Origin: an unidentified eubacterium SCB49
GTDB taxonomy: Bacteria; Bacteroidota; Bacteroidia; Flavobacteriales; Flavobacteriaceae
Direction: 5' to 3'
Assembly (NCBI GenBank): GCA_000170815.1
Contig: ABCO01000003.1
Location: 62,001-126,000 of the forward strand
DNA length: 64,000 bases
Shown here: positions 9,676-19,464 of the stretch, in pieces
How positions within the stretch are numbered: position 1 is the first letter of the stretch
Layout: each line of letters begins with the position of its first letter
The notes under the pieces: model-generated
The model's input: only the letters and a program-made list of their open reading frames with translations
What the model was told of the DNA's origin: nothing
Database searches by the model: none
Made by a program: the position numbers and the translations under genes

Positions 9676-9759
9676 AGTGTGATTATATTCTACCATAAAA
9701 AAACCTCTCAAGTCTTAATGACCCAAAAGGTTTGAGGTATTCGTAATTTAAAATAAAAC

Positions 9760-10689
9760 TTATTTTCCCTTTAAATCTAGCTCTCTATCTATAGGATCTT
9801 TTCTAAGTTTTAAAGGTAAATCTAACTGACCACCATACATTTTAAGCTCAGTTACATTACCCGGTAACATCATACCTGCTTGCGATAATTCTGTTAGAAC
9901 TTTATTAATGATTCGGCCTTTTAAGATATTTGCAGCTACCTTATAATCAATGGTGTTAACCCAAAAGAAAACTTTTAGATTAATCGTACTTGCTGCTAGT
10001 TCATGTTCCATCACAAAACTTTTATGGGTATCATTTTGAACAATACCTTCTGTAGAAGCAAGAATATTTTCTATAATTTGAATAGCCTTATTTAAGTCAT
10101 CATCATAACCTATACCAACCACAAAATCATGTCTAAAGTAACCATCTGCAGTATAATTTGAAACAGGTTTGGTTAATACATCACTATTAGGGATGTAAAT
10201 GTCACGTCCATCACTTGTTTTAATATGTGTATACCTAAAACTTAATGCTTTCACTTTTCCGAAGTGCGTATCTATCATTATTGTATCATTAATATTAAAT
10301 GGACGATTAAACGCTAGTATAATACCTGCTAAAAAGTTTTTGCCTATGTCTTGAAAAGCAAAACCTAATACAATGGCACCACCTCCTACTGCTGTTAAAA
10401 TTCCAGCTGCAATATCATCTAAACCAGCAGTTTTTAAAGCTAAAGTTACAGCTATAGCAATTAGAACTAATTTGATAGATTGTGCCAAAAAACGCGCCAT
10501 TAAAGGATCGTCAGATTTTTTGAGGAATCGTTTTCTATAAAAATTGGTGATTAACTGCGCTAGTAAAATACCTGCAACAATAATAAATATCGCTAGTGCT
10601 ATACGTGGTAAAGCATTGAGAAAAGATTCGTAATAATAACTAACAGAATCTGTAATAACAGCTACGGGTTCTTTTTTTTGTAAACTCAT
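9760..10689 (-). CDS. Small-conductance mechanosensitive channel (MscS family)
   Basis: This 309-residue membrane protein has the minimal MscS layout. A first transmembrane helix lies at about residues 25-48 and a second near 68-88. A glycine/alanine-rich pore helix then runs through GLDDIAAGILTAVGGGAIVLGFAFQDIGKNFLAG, followed by the beta domain (FNINDTIMIDTHFGKV) and the cytoplasmic cage. It should open under membrane tension to release solutes after osmotic downshock. It ends the unit that starts with the M16 peptidase gene, six bases upstream, so the two are likely co-transcribed. A second MscS-type gene lies at 13934-15211 and mscL at 59119-59547. Confidence 0.9.
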   Translation of the reverse strand: MSLQKKEPVAVITDSVSYYYESFLNALPRIALAIFIIVAGILLAQLITNFYRKRFLKKSDDPLMARFLAQSIKLVLIAIAVTLALKTAGLDDIAAGILTAVGGGAIVLGFAFQDIGKNFLAGIILAFNRPFNINDTIMIDTHFGKVKALSFRYTHIKTSDGRDIYIPNSDVLTKPVSNYTADGYFRHDFVVGIGYDDDLNKAIQIIENILASTEGIVQNDTHKSFVMEHELAASTINLKVFFWVNTIDYKVAANILKGRIINKVLTELSQAGMMLPGNVTELKMYGGQLDLPLKLRKDPIDRELDLKGK

Positions 10690-10695
10690 AAATAA

Positions 10696-13533
10696 TTAAA
10701 GTGTATTTCCGTAAATATCAAGTTCTATAACTTTTTTACCTAGCTTTTTAACCTCTTCAAGTTGTGTCGCTTTATCACCTACCACTAAGTAAACCATATC
10801 TTCTTCAGCCATATAGTTGGCAATTGTCGTTTTAAAATCTTCTAACTGCATTTGGGTTAATAACGTTTGATCTTCATCTACATAATCTAACGAACGACCA
10901 TATTTACTAATGCGATTAAGCATTCCTAGTTTTGCACCAAAAGATTCAAAAGCTCTCGTATTTGCCTTAATAATTTTGTTTTTAGTAAGTGTTACATCTT
11001 CTTCTGTAAATCCAGTGCCATAAGTTTGTAGCATTTCTTCAATAATTTTTAGAGAAGGTAACGTTGCATTTGCTCTTACACTAGAGTTAATTGTAAACGC
11101 AGCCTTTTCTGCTCTTTCTGGTATTCTAGAATAAGCACCATAGGTATATCCTTTGCTTATTCTCAAAGTTTGAAATAATCTACCGCTTGATCCACCTCCC
11201 AATATTTCATTAGAATAATCTAACTTTTTTGCGTCTTTATCATTAGCATTCACTGCAATTTTACCAATGTATAACACAGATTGTTTAGAGTTAGGAACAT
11301 CTATAAAATAAAGATTTCCTGCTTTGTCTTGCTTAGGTAAAGGTTGATCTTGTAAAACAATTGCTTCTCCATTCCAATTTTCTGAAATGTGCTGCAATGC
11401 TTTTTTAACACCTGTTTCATCGACACTACCTACTACGTGAAAGTTAGCTCCTTTAGGTGATAGGTTTTTATAAAACGCTTTAACATCTTCTAGTGTAATA
11501 TTTTTAACAGACTCTAATGTCCCGTTTGTGGGTACACCGTAGCTATGATTGTCACCATATATTAATTTATTAAAATTTAAAGCAGCAATCGCTGTTGGAT
11601 TTGCTTCTCGTCCTTTTAAAGATGTTTCTAATTCTTTTTTAAGACGGTCAAACTCTTTTTCGTCCCAACGTGGTTGAAGCAGCATTTCTTCTACATAAGT
11701 CATTGTTTTTTCAAAATTTCTAGACAAACAACTTCCGCTTATTACTAGGTCTTCAGATCCCGAACCAATATAAATACTTGATCCAAGTAAACCTATTGCT
11801 TCTTCTAATGCTGCAGATGTCATATTTGCTGTACCTTCATTCATTAAATCTGCCATTAAAGAGGCAACACCCGCTTTACCGGCTGGATCTAACTTGTGAC
11901 CACCTGGAATAATAATATTAAAATTAACCAACGGAAGTTCATTATTTTCTATTCCGAAAAGTCCTAAACCATTCTCCATTTTTCCTGTCCAAACTGCTGG
12001 CATTTTGATTAATGGAGCATCACCAAAAGCTGGCTCAGATCTATCGTGAGTAGATGGCGTTTTTTCATAAACAGCCTCTTCTCCTTGACTTACTTCTTCG
12101 CTAGCAGCCATTGCTCCTACTTCTTCTATCCAAATACTAGCTTCTTCAGAATCACTCACCGCTAGAGCTATATTGCCTTTAGGGACAACACTCGTCATTA
12201 CATAATGCTGATCTTTAATATATGTATTGTACACACGCATTACCTCTTCACGTGTCATGTTTTTTATGATTTCGGTATCTTTTATAGTCTGTTCTGGATC
12301 TCCAGCAAACTCATTGTCATTTACCAATTGAAACGCTTTATTTAAAACGGTGGCAATACCAGAATAAGATCGTGTTTCTAATTCTGCTTTTATGCGTTCT
12401 AATTCATTATCTGTAAAACCATTTGTTTCAAAATTGAGTAAGCCCGTTTCTATTGCTTCTTTTACTTCATCTAAGTCCACTCCTTCATTTGCTCTAACTC
12501 TAATAATAAACTCTCCTGCTAGTTCATTACTGTTTTGATAAGATCCAGCATTTGGCGCTAGTTTTTTCTCTTCGACAATTGTTTTATATAATGCAGCTTT
12601 TTTACTTCCGCTTAATAATTGCCCTAAAACCTGTAAAGCATAACTATCTTTATTATAGTTTTCTACTGTTGGAAAAACCATGCGTAGTTCTGGTAGTTTT
12701 GCAAAATTATCTTCAAAAGACAATGACTTAGATTTTTCAAGTGTTACAGGCATGGGTTTAAGTGGCGCAACCTCTGGTCCGCTTGGAATTTCCCCAAACC
12801 ATTTCTGTACTTGTTTCTTAGTTTCTTCAATATCAATATCTCCTGCAATTACTAGAGAGCCATTAGCAGCACCATAATATTGGTGATAAAATTCTTTTAC
12901 ATCATCTAATGTAGCCGCTTGTAAATCAGGTAAGGCTCCAATTACGGTCCAGCTATAAGGGTGTCCTTCTGGATACAAGTTTTTTCTAATAATCTCATCT
13001 GTATACCCATAAGGAGCATTATCTACACGCTGGCGTTTTTCGTTTTTAACCACTTGTTTTTCTCGCTCAAGTGCTGCGGTGGTTACTGTGTTAATCATAT
13101 AACCAAAACGATCACTGTCTATCCATAATATCTTTTCGAAAGCATCTTTAGGCACCACTTCATAATAAATAGTTCCGTCACTCCAAGTTCCACCATTTCG
13201 GCTTCCTCCCCATTCAGGAATCATTTTACGATTTGCTCCTACTGGAACATTTTCAGAATCATTAAATGCCATATGCTCAAAGAAATGAGCAAATCCAGTT
13301 TTACCTGGCACTTCGCGGTTGGAACCTACATGCATCACCGTGGCTACGGCTACAATTGGATCACTTTTATCCACATGCAGTATAACATCTAGACCGTTAT
13401 CGAGTGTAAATTTTTCGTAATCTAGAGTGAATTCTGTTTCTTTTTTTGCGTCCATTTTTTTGTCAGATTCACAAGAGAAAAACGTTGTAGCAATTATTGC
13501 GGTTGCCATAAATGTGGTTAATTTCATTACCAT
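10696..13533 (-). CDS. Insulinase-like zinc metallopeptidase (M16), two-domain
   Basis: This 945-residue peptidase contains two M16 halves. The N-terminal half has the inverted zinc motif HFFEH (His83, Glu86, His87) with a downstream glutamate in LEREKQVVKNEKRQ. The C-terminal half (about residue 520 onward) lacks the motif and serves as the inactive partner, as in family members that cleave peptides inside a clamshell. A lipoprotein signal ends in FFSC (Cys21), so it acts in the periplasm or at the outer membrane. Two in-frame ATGs exist, at 13533 and 13527; the second leaves a more usual lipoprotein signal. It is followed six bases later by the MscS gene. Confidence 0.9.
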   Translation of the reverse strand: MVMKLTTFMATAIIATTFFSCESDKKMDAKKETEFTLDYEKFTLDNGLDVILHVDKSDPIVAVATVMHVGSNREVPGKTGFAHFFEHMAFNDSENVPVGANRKMIPEWGGSRNGGTWSDGTIYYEVVPKDAFEKILWIDSDRFGYMINTVTTAALEREKQVVKNEKRQRVDNAPYGYTDEIIRKNLYPEGHPYSWTVIGALPDLQAATLDDVKEFYHQYYGAANGSLVIAGDIDIEETKKQVQKWFGEIPSGPEVAPLKPMPVTLEKSKSLSFEDNFAKLPELRMVFPTVENYNKDSYALQVLGQLLSGSKKAALYKTIVEEKKLAPNAGSYQNSNELAGEFIIRVRANEGVDLDEVKEAIETGLLNFETNGFTDNELERIKAELETRSYSGIATVLNKAFQLVNDNEFAGDPEQTIKDTEIIKNMTREEVMRVYNTYIKDQHYVMTSVVPKGNIALAVSDSEEASIWIEEVGAMAASEEVSQGEEAVYEKTPSTHDRSEPAFGDAPLIKMPAVWTGKMENGLGLFGIENNELPLVNFNIIIPGGHKLDPAGKAGVASLMADLMNEGTANMTSAALEEAIGLLGSSIYIGSGSEDLVISGSCLSRNFEKTMTYVEEMLLQPRWDEKEFDRLKKELETSLKGREANPTAIAALNFNKLIYGDNHSYGVPTNGTLESVKNITLEDVKAFYKNLSPKGANFHVVGSVDETGVKKALQHISENWNGEAIVLQDQPLPKQDKAGNLYFIDVPNSKQSVLYIGKIAVNANDKDAKKLDYSNEILGGGSSGRLFQTLRISKGYTYGAYSRIPERAEKAAFTINSSVRANATLPSLKIIEEMLQTYGTGFTEEDVTLTKNKIIKANTRAFESFGAKLGMLNRISKYGRSLDYVDEDQTLLTQMQLEDFKTTIANYMAEEDMVYLVVGDKATQLEEVKKLGKKVIELDIYGNTL

Positions 13534-13630
13534 TTTTTTAGTTAGAAAATTTCAGCAAGTAAGATACTTACTTTTAAATAAGTGTCCACAAAATTGCGTT
13601 AAATTAATACAGGAAGAAATACTAGGTATG

Positions 13631-13638
13631 TATCTTTG
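13631..13638 (+). promoter_or_regulatory. Promoter -7 box upstream of the DUF3817 gene
   Basis: TATCTTTG matches TAnnTTTG exactly and lies 17 bases before the ATG at 13656. No TTG is found at the matching -33 distance, so only the -7 element is called. Confidence 0.45.
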
Positions 13639-13655
13639 CAAAAAATATATGACTA

Positions 13656-13937
13656 ATGGAAAAAACAATAAAAGCATTTAAAATAGTTAGCGTTCTAGAA
13701 GCATTATCCTTTTTATTATTATTAGGAATTGCAATGCCTCTAAAATACATTTGGGATATGCCAGAAATGGTAAAACACGTTGGGATGGCACACGGAGTTT
13801 TATTTATGTTGTATATCGCGATGGCAATTTATGTGTCTACTTTATTAAAGTGGAGCGGAAAAACACTAATTATTGTTATTCTTTGCTCTGTTTTACCTTT
13901 TGGACCATTTTATGCAGATAAAAAATACTTGCCATGA
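13656..13937 (+). CDS. DUF3817 small membrane protein
   Basis: This 93-residue protein has three predicted transmembrane helices (about 8-26, 43-62 and 68-86). The pattern KIVSVLEALSFLLLLGIAMPLKY and KHVGMAHGVLFMLY is characteristic of the DUF3817 family, whose function is unknown and which is sometimes found fused or next to transporters. Its last four bases overlap the start of the following MscS-type gene (ATGA), so the two are translationally coupled. A link to the channel is suggested only by this coupling. Confidence 0.8.
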   Translation: MEKTIKAFKIVSVLEALSFLLLLGIAMPLKYIWDMPEMVKHVGMAHGVLFMLYIAMAIYVSTLLKWSGKTLIIVILCSVLPFGPFYADKKYLP

Positions 13938-15211
13938 ATCAAGATAAGTGGTTGTATTATAGCACCTTTTTAAAAGAATATTTTATTGATATTGGCTTAA
14001 ACAACACTATAGCGATAGGCTTAAACATTTTAATATCATTATTAGTTGTAGCGCTTATTGCCACAATATTAGATATTGTTTTTAGAAAGATCATCGTTCA
14101 GTCTTTTAAGATTTTTAGTGATAAAACTAGAAGTACTTTTGATGACTTTTTAATACAGAGTAATTTTCCTAGATTTATTTCTCACTTTATCCCTGTATCT
14201 ATTGTTTGGCTTGTAATACCGTATATTTTTATTGCGTATCCTAAGCTAATACTCTTATTACATAAAATCATCTTAATATACATTGTAATTTTAAGTGCTT
14301 TAGTATTTAGAAGTATTTTAAGAACCATTAAAAATTACGCCGAGACAAAACCAAAATATCAAGATAAACCTATACAAAGTTATGTTCAGGTTTTTATGAT
14401 ATTTGCTTGGGGTACAGCCCTATTTTTTATTGTTAATCTTGTTATTGGGTATGACATAATTAATGTGGCAACTTTTGGGGCAGCATCTGCCGTAGTGTTG
14501 CTTATATTTAAAGATACAATACTTGGTTTTGTTGCGAGTATACAGGTTTCTGTAAACGATATTGTTCGTATAGGTGATTGGATTACTTTCAGCAAATTTG
14601 GAGCAGATGGCTATGTTACAGAAATAAATCTTGCTACGGTAAGAGTTCAAAATTTTGATAACACCTTTACAACTGTTCCTACCTATAGTTTAATTGCAGA
14701 TTCTTTTCAGAATTGGCGCGGAATGCAAGAAAGTAAAGGAAGACGTATTAAAAGATCTATTTTTATTAAACAGAGTACTATAAAGTTTATGTCTAATGAA
14801 GATCTAAATAAATTAAAACAAATTCAACTTATTGCTCCTTATATAGAGCATCGCGAACGTGAAGTCTCTGCTTTTAATAAAAGTTTGAATGCAGATAAAT
14901 CATCTTTAATAAATGGACGAAACCAAACCAATCTTGGTGTCTTTAGGATGTATGCAGAATCATTTATAAGTGAAAATGAATTAATAAATCCAGATTTGTT
15001 TTTAATGGTACGCCACCTTGCCCCAACAGATAAAGGAATACCGCTCGAAATTTTCTGTTTTACCTATGATAAGGCTTGGCAAAATTATGAGCGTATTCAA
15101 GCAGATATTTTTGATCATTTAATAGCTTCTGTTCCTTATTTTGGCTTAGAGATTTTTGAAAACCCAACGGGATCAGATTTTTCAAACATGGATGTAAATA
15201 AAGCTAAATAA
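13934..15211 (+). CDS. Mechanosensitive ion channel (MscS family, YbdG/MscM-like size)
   Basis: This 425-residue membrane protein has about five N-terminal transmembrane helices (residues 24-190) and an MscS pore helix reading GAASAVVLLIFKDTILGFVASIQ. The beta domain follows (VNDIVRIGDWITFSKFGADGYV, then FDNTFTTVPTYSLIADSFQNW). A cytoplasmic tail of about 165 residues follows, including a stretch rich in charged residues. The length and extra helices match the YbdG-like branch rather than small MscS. The gene overlaps the DUF3817 gene by four bases. It should act in the inner membrane during osmotic shifts. Confidence 0.87.
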   Translation: MNQDKWLYYSTFLKEYFIDIGLNNTIAIGLNILISLLVVALIATILDIVFRKIIVQSFKIFSDKTRSTFDDFLIQSNFPRFISHFIPVSIVWLVIPYIFIAYPKLILLLHKIILIYIVILSALVFRSILRTIKNYAETKPKYQDKPIQSYVQVFMIFAWGTALFFIVNLVIGYDIINVATFGAASAVVLLIFKDTILGFVASIQVSVNDIVRIGDWITFSKFGADGYVTEINLATVRVQNFDNTFTTVPTYSLIADSFQNWRGMQESKGRRIKRSIFIKQSTIKFMSNEDLNKLKQIQLIAPYIEHREREVSAFNKSLNADKSSLINGRNQTNLGVFRMYAESFISENELINPDLFLMVRHLAPTDKGIPLEIFCFTYDKAWQNYERIQADIFDHLIASVPYFGLEIFENPTGSDFSNMDVNKAK

Positions 15212-15346
15212 CTTTTAAATTCATTTTATTCTATTTCGTCTATTTTCTAAATAGCAATTAATTGTATATTTCCGAAGTGAGAAAAGCATTTGTAACAAAT
15301 TCAAAACAAGTGCGTCAAACTAAAAAAAACCTAACAAAACTAAATT

Positions 15347-16087
15347 ATGAAAAACATTAAAAATTTATTTATTGCAGCAATGATGTTTGCAATTGTTCCA
15401 GTAATGACGGCTCAAAATGTAGATGAAATTGTAGCTTCTTATTTTGAAAATACAGGAGGAACAGATGCATGGCGTAATCTTGAAACCTTAAAGATAAGTG
15501 CTTCTATTAGTCAAGGTGGTATGGAAATACCCGTAGATATTTATCAAACTAAAGAAGGTAAAATGGCTGTTATGGCTAACTTTCAAGGAATGAATATGAC
15601 TTTTATGGCTTATGATGGAGAAACTGCTTGGAATACAAACCAAATGACAATGGCTCCAGAAAAGCTATCACAAGAGCAAACAGATAATATGAAACTTCAG
15701 AAAAATGACTTCCCTAGCCCTTTTTTAGATTATAAAGACAAAGGCTATACTGTAGAATATGTTGGAGAAGAAACTATGGATGGGGCACAAACACATAAAA
15801 TAAAACTAGTACAAGAACCAATAATGGTTAATGGTGTTAAAACTGAAAGTATTACATACTATTATTTTGAAACTGAAAATAATGTTCCTATAGCTACAGA
15901 GGCTGTTGTTGCTGGTCAAACAATGAAAGACACAATGAGTGACTATGAAGAGGTGGATGGACTTTATTTTCCTTTTGCAATGACAATGATGGGCGGTATG
16001 CCAATATCAATTAAAAATATAGAAGTCAATTTAGATATTGATTCAAAAATATTTGCTTTTCCTGGAGAAGCTGTTACAAAAGAATAA
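15347..16087 (+). CDS. LolA-like outer-membrane lipoprotein-sorting protein
   Basis: This 246-residue exported protein has a signal peptide (residues 1-22, cleavage near MTAQN). The rest is strand-rich: METLKISASISQGGMEIPVDIYQTKEGK-like segments, DYKDKGYTVEYVGEETMDG and ITYYYFETENN. This is the pattern of the LolA/LppX-type half-barrel found in flavobacterial proteins annotated as lipoprotein-sorting proteins. It is probably periplasmic. A true carrier role for lipoproteins is not proven by sequence; the family is broad and includes paralogs near unrelated genes. It ends in a clear terminator and does not appear to share a transcript with neighbours. Confidence 0.65.
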   Translation: MKNIKNLFIAAMMFAIVPVMTAQNVDEIVASYFENTGGTDAWRNLETLKISASISQGGMEIPVDIYQTKEGKMAVMANFQGMNMTFMAYDGETAWNTNQMTMAPEKLSQEQTDNMKLQKNDFPSPFLDYKDKGYTVEYVGEETMDGAQTHKIKLVQEPIMVNGVKTESITYYYFETENNVPIATEAVVAGQTMKDTMSDYEEVDGLYFPFAMTMMGGMPISIKNIEVNLDIDSKIFAFPGEAVTKE

Positions 16088-16104
16088 GTTTTATTGAAAT
16101 TTAA

Positions 16105-16131
16105 AAATCCCCTTCATTGGGGATTTTTTTT
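16105..16131 (+). terminator. Intrinsic terminator after the LolA-like gene
   Basis: Stem AAATCCCC (16105-16112) pairs with GGGGATTT (16119-16126) over a 6-base loop and is followed by a run of T residues to 16131. Confidence 0.88.
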
Positions 16132-16181
16132 ACATCATATTTAACTATTGCTTCAATTAGTAAGAATAAAAACCAACCAAA

Positions 16182-19100
16182 ATGAAAAAATTAATCATAC
16201 TTTTAAATATACTATTAGTTAGCCCTTGCGTAACAATAGCACAAGAAACAAAAGCTATAAAAGGAAAAGAACTTTTTGGCGATATGCGTGCTAGACACAT
16301 AGGGCCAGCATTAATGAGTGGTCGTATTAATGACCTCGAAATGCACCCAACAAATTCTCGCGTTATTTATACCGGAACTGCCGGTGGTGGTGTATGGCGA
16401 TCTAATGATGGTGGTGCAACCTTCGCTCCTATTTTTGATGATCATGCACAATCTATTGGTGTTGTTACATTAGACCCTTCAGATCCAGATCAAACAATAT
16501 GGGTAGGAACTGGTGAAACTTGGACACGTAATTCTGTATCTATTGGTGACGGACTCTTTAAGTCTACCGATGGTGGATCTAACTGGGTAGAAATCCCAGG
16601 ATTTGAAAATAGCGAACGAATAGCTTCTGTTGTAGTAAACCCAACAAATTCTAATGAAGTATATGTAGGTGTATTGGGGGCATTGTGGAGTGATAGTGAA
16701 GATAGAGGTGTTTATAAAACTATAGATGGTGGTAAAACTTGGAGTAAAATCTTATTTGTAGACAACACAACAGGTGCAGCAGATGTAATTATGGACCCTG
16801 ATAATCCTAATATATTATATGCCTCAATGTGGGAGTTTAGAAGAAGCGGATGGAGTTTTAGTTCTGGAGGAGATAAAAGTGCTTTATATAAATCTATAGA
16901 CGCTGGAAAAACATGGAATAAAATACATACCGGATTTCCATCTGGTGATTTAGGTCGTATTGCCATAGCACTTGCACCTAGTAATAGTAGTATTTTGTAT
17001 GCTGTATTAGAAACAGAAGAAAAATCTAAAAATGGTTTATGGAAATCTACAAATGCAGGACAATCTTGGGAGCATTTAAATAATGATTTTGGACTTGTAG
17101 TTCGTCCATTTTATTTTTCAAGAATTACTGTAGATCCTAAAAATCCAGATGTTGTTGTTAAAGGAGGTTTATTTGGATCTATTAGTAAAGATGGAGGTAA
17201 AACTTTTCAAAACCTCGGAAATATGCATAGCGATATCCATGATGTTACTTTTCATATTACTAATTCAGATCAAATATTTTCTGGAACTGATGGTGGTATT
17301 TATCGTTCTTGGGATGCTGGTGTTACTTTTGAAATTGTAGAAAATTTACCATTGTCTCAATTTTATCACATAAGTGTTGACGATGCTTCTCCATATAATG
17401 TTTATGGAGGATTACAAGACAATGGCTCGTGGTATGGGCCTTCTTCTTCTCCAGGTGGTGTTAATGCGAGAGACTGGAATAGCGTAGGTTTTGGAGATGG
17501 TTTTAGAGTGTTAAAGCACCCTACAAAAAACATAGTTTATTCAGAAATGCAAGGTGCAGAAAATGTATGGCGATATGATATAGATTTAAACAGAACAAAA
17601 ACGATAGAACCTTTACCTAAAAAAGGAGATGCAGCATTACGTTTTAATTGGAATGCACCAATGGCTGTTAGTACACACCAACCAGATCGATTTTATATGG
17701 GAAGTCAATTTTTACATAAAAGTGAAGATATGGGAGAAACTTGGAGCATTATTTCACCAGATTTGACCACAAATGATCCTTTAAAACAAGACCAATCAAA
17801 ATCTGGTGGTCTTTCTGTAGATAATAGTGGCGCAGAAAATCATACTACTATTTTTACTATTGCAGAATCCCCTTTAGATCAAAACATAATATGGGTAGGT
17901 ACAGATGATGGTAATATTCAAGTAACCACCAATGGAGGAAAAACTTGGAATAATGTCACAGAAAATTTATTAAGTATTCCAACTAATACTTGGGTATACC
18001 ATATAGAAGCTAGTGTACATAACAAAGGGACAGCTTACGCCGTATTTGATGGGCATACAAGTGGCGATATGACTCCTTATGCTTTAAAAACGACAGATTT
18101 TGGTAAAACCTGGAAAAACATAATTAGTTCAGATGTACAAGACAATGCTTTTGTTCGTAATATTCAAGAGGATTATGAAAATGAAAACTTATTGTTTTTA
18201 GGAACCGAGTTAGGTTTATATATTACTATTGATGGAGGAACTAACTGGTCACATTTCACCAATAATATGCCACCTGTTGCAGTGCATCATATAGAGCTTC
18301 AAAAACAAACTAATGATATTGTTATGGGTACTCATGGACGTGGAGTGATTATTATCGATGACATTAGTCCTTTAAGAGAAATAACTCCCGAAGTGTTAGA
18401 AAAAGAAGTCTATTTCTTTAAATCAAAGCCTTTTACTATGGTAGAAGAAAGTGGATTTACTGGAAGTTTCGGAACTGAGACACAATTTATAGGAGAAAAT
18501 AAAAGTACTTCGGCTCAAATTATTTATTATTTAAAAAAGCGACATACTTTCGGAAAAATGAAAATGGAAGTTCAGGATATGGAAGGAAATAAAGTAGCTG
18601 ATCTAACGCCCGGAAAATCTAAAGGGATTAATATTATAAACTGGGACTACACAACAAAGTCTCCAAAAGTAGCTCAATCTAAAACTTTTACAACTGGTGC
18701 TTTTACACCTAAAAGAGTTCCAGCTGGAACCTATAAAGTAGTTTTAACAAAGAAAAAAGCAACTTTTGAAACAACTATTGAGGTAGTTTATGACGAAAAG
18801 ACTCCCACTACACTAACAGCACGAAAAGATCAAGAACAACTAACTGAAGATCTTTTTAATATGGTAGAAGAACTGGCTTTTATTGTGAATGAAATTACAG
18901 AAACACAATCATTTGCAACAAAAATGATTGCAGAACAGCCAAAAACTAAAAAAACAGCTCAAAAACTGTATAATGAGTTAGAAGCATTACGAAAAGAACT
19001 AGTGATTACTACGGGAGATAATTATGTAGAAACAGCAGCACCAGAATTAAGGGAACGCATGGCAGAACTATATGGTAAAGTAGCTAGCACCTATGATGCC

Positions 19101-19274
19101 GTTAGTCCCTCAAGAAGAGATAATTATATTTTAGTAAAAGAAGAAATGCTTGCTGCAAAAAAACGCTATGAAGAAATAAAAAACAAAGCAGGAAAAAAGT
19201 TTAAAACCGCTGTCAAAAAAGCAGGTGTAAATTACCCTACTATGCAAAGTCTAAACGAATTTTTAGAAAAATAA
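16182..19274 (+). CDS. Exported BNR/Asp-box beta-propeller protein (sortilin/VPS10-like)
   Basis: This 1030-residue exported protein has a signal peptide (residues 1-20). A chain of Asp-box turns of the form S-x-D-x-G-x-T-W follows: SNDGGATF, STDGGSNW, TIDGGKTW, SIDAGKTW, STNAGQSW, SKDGGKTF, TTNGGKTW, TTDFGKTW and TIDGGTNW. These build one or two many-bladed beta-propellers over about residues 40-720. A strand-rich domain and a helical C-terminal tail (about 880-1030) close it. Relatives are often named glycosyl hydrolase or WD40/VPS10-like, but Asp boxes alone do not show an enzyme. There is no type IX sorting domain at the C-terminus that I can recognise. Confidence 0.8.
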   Translation: MKKLIILLNILLVSPCVTIAQETKAIKGKELFGDMRARHIGPALMSGRINDLEMHPTNSRVIYTGTAGGGVWRSNDGGATFAPIFDDHAQSIGVVTLDPSDPDQTIWVGTGETWTRNSVSIGDGLFKSTDGGSNWVEIPGFENSERIASVVVNPTNSNEVYVGVLGALWSDSEDRGVYKTIDGGKTWSKILFVDNTTGAADVIMDPDNPNILYASMWEFRRSGWSFSSGGDKSALYKSIDAGKTWNKIHTGFPSGDLGRIAIALAPSNSSILYAVLETEEKSKNGLWKSTNAGQSWEHLNNDFGLVVRPFYFSRITVDPKNPDVVVKGGLFGSISKDGGKTFQNLGNMHSDIHDVTFHITNSDQIFSGTDGGIYRSWDAGVTFEIVENLPLSQFYHISVDDASPYNVYGGLQDNGSWYGPSSSPGGVNARDWNSVGFGDGFRVLKHPTKNIVYSEMQGAENVWRYDIDLNRTKTIEPLPKKGDAALRFNWNAPMAVSTHQPDRFYMGSQFLHKSEDMGETWSIISPDLTTNDPLKQDQSKSGGLSVDNSGAENHTTIFTIAESPLDQNIIWVGTDDGNIQVTTNGGKTWNNVTENLLSIPTNTWVYHIEASVHNKGTAYAVFDGHTSGDMTPYALKTTDFGKTWKNIISSDVQDNAFVRNIQEDYENENLLFLGTELGLYITIDGGTNWSHFTNNMPPVAVHHIELQKQTNDIVMGTHGRGVIIIDDISPLREITPEVLEKEVYFFKSKPFTMVEESGFTGSFGTETQFIGENKSTSAQIIYYLKKRHTFGKMKMEVQDMEGNKVADLTPGKSKGINIINWDYTTKSPKVAQSKTFTTGAFTPKRVPAGTYKVVLTKKKATFETTIEVVYDEKTPTTLTARKDQEQLTEDLFNMVEELAFIVNEITETQSFATKMIAEQPKTKKTAQKLYNELEALRKELVITTGDNYVETAAPELRERMAELYGKVASTYDAVSPSRRDNYILVKEEMLAAKKRYEEIKNKAGKKFKTAVKKAGVNYPTMQSLNEFLEK

Positions 19275-19293
19275 TATATAAATAGTTAAATTC

Positions 19294-19325
19294 TTGACAC
19301 TGTTTTAAAATATTGTGTACTTTTA
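19294..19325 (+). promoter_or_regulatory. Promoter of the ilv leader and operon
   Basis: TTG (19294-19296, within TTGACA) and TACTTTTA (19318-19325, TAnnTTTA) are separated by 21 bases, a good Bacteroidota promoter. The start of transcription would fall at about 19330, only a few bases before the first leader ATG at 19334. The 357-base stretch between the BNR gene and ilvE is filled by this promoter, two leader peptides and two terminators. Confidence 0.55.
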
Positions 19326-19333
19326 TCGCATAA

Positions 19334-19399
19334 ATGAAAACAACAAGCATTATTATAGGACTCATTATTGAATCTGTGATTATTAATCACGAGAGATAA
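19334..19399 (+). CDS. ilv leader peptide 1 (Ile-rich attenuator peptide)
   Basis: This 21-codon reading frame begins ATG and ends TAA. Seven of its residues are Ile (positions 6-8, 11-12, 16-17), with one Leu and one Val; its core reads SIIIGLIIESVII. It encodes nothing that looks like a functional protein and sits 24 bases before a perfect terminator hairpin, the arrangement of a classical amino-acid leader peptide. Ribosomes short of charged Ile-tRNA would stall at the Ile codons and leave 19400-19407 free to pair with the terminator's left arm. It precedes a second, similar unit and then the Ile/Val operon. Confidence 0.75.
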   Translation: MKTTSIIIGLIIESVIINHER

Positions 19400-19432
19400 G
19401 GGTGCCTTTAAATTAATATAATTAAGCCATCC
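19400..19432 (+). promoter_or_regulatory. Possible antiterminator of attenuator 1
   Basis: GGGTGCCT (19400-19407), directly after the leader 1 stop codon, can pair with AGCCATCC (19425-19432), the left arm of terminator 1, with seven of eight positions paired (one G-U). A ribosome releasing at the stop codon would cover the first segment and allow the terminator; one stalled at the last Ile codons would not. This is read from base pairing by eye; no folding energy was computed. Confidence 0.5.
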
Positions 19433-19451
19433 AAATAGGATGGCTTTTTTT
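19424..19451 (+). terminator. Attenuator terminator 1 of the ilv operon
   Basis: A 9-bp perfect stem, AAGCCATCC (19424-19432) with GGATGGCTT (19438-19446), has the loop AAATA and is followed by a run of seven T residues. It lies between leader peptide 1 and leader peptide 2, with no gene ending before it that needs it. Confidence 0.88.
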
Positions 19452-19464
19452 ATATATCTAAAGT

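Noticed and set aside
9697..9740. Possible terminator between the VanX-like gene and the MscS gene
   Set aside because: Only ACCTC/GAGGT pairs well; the rest of the stem has mismatches, so I do not call it.
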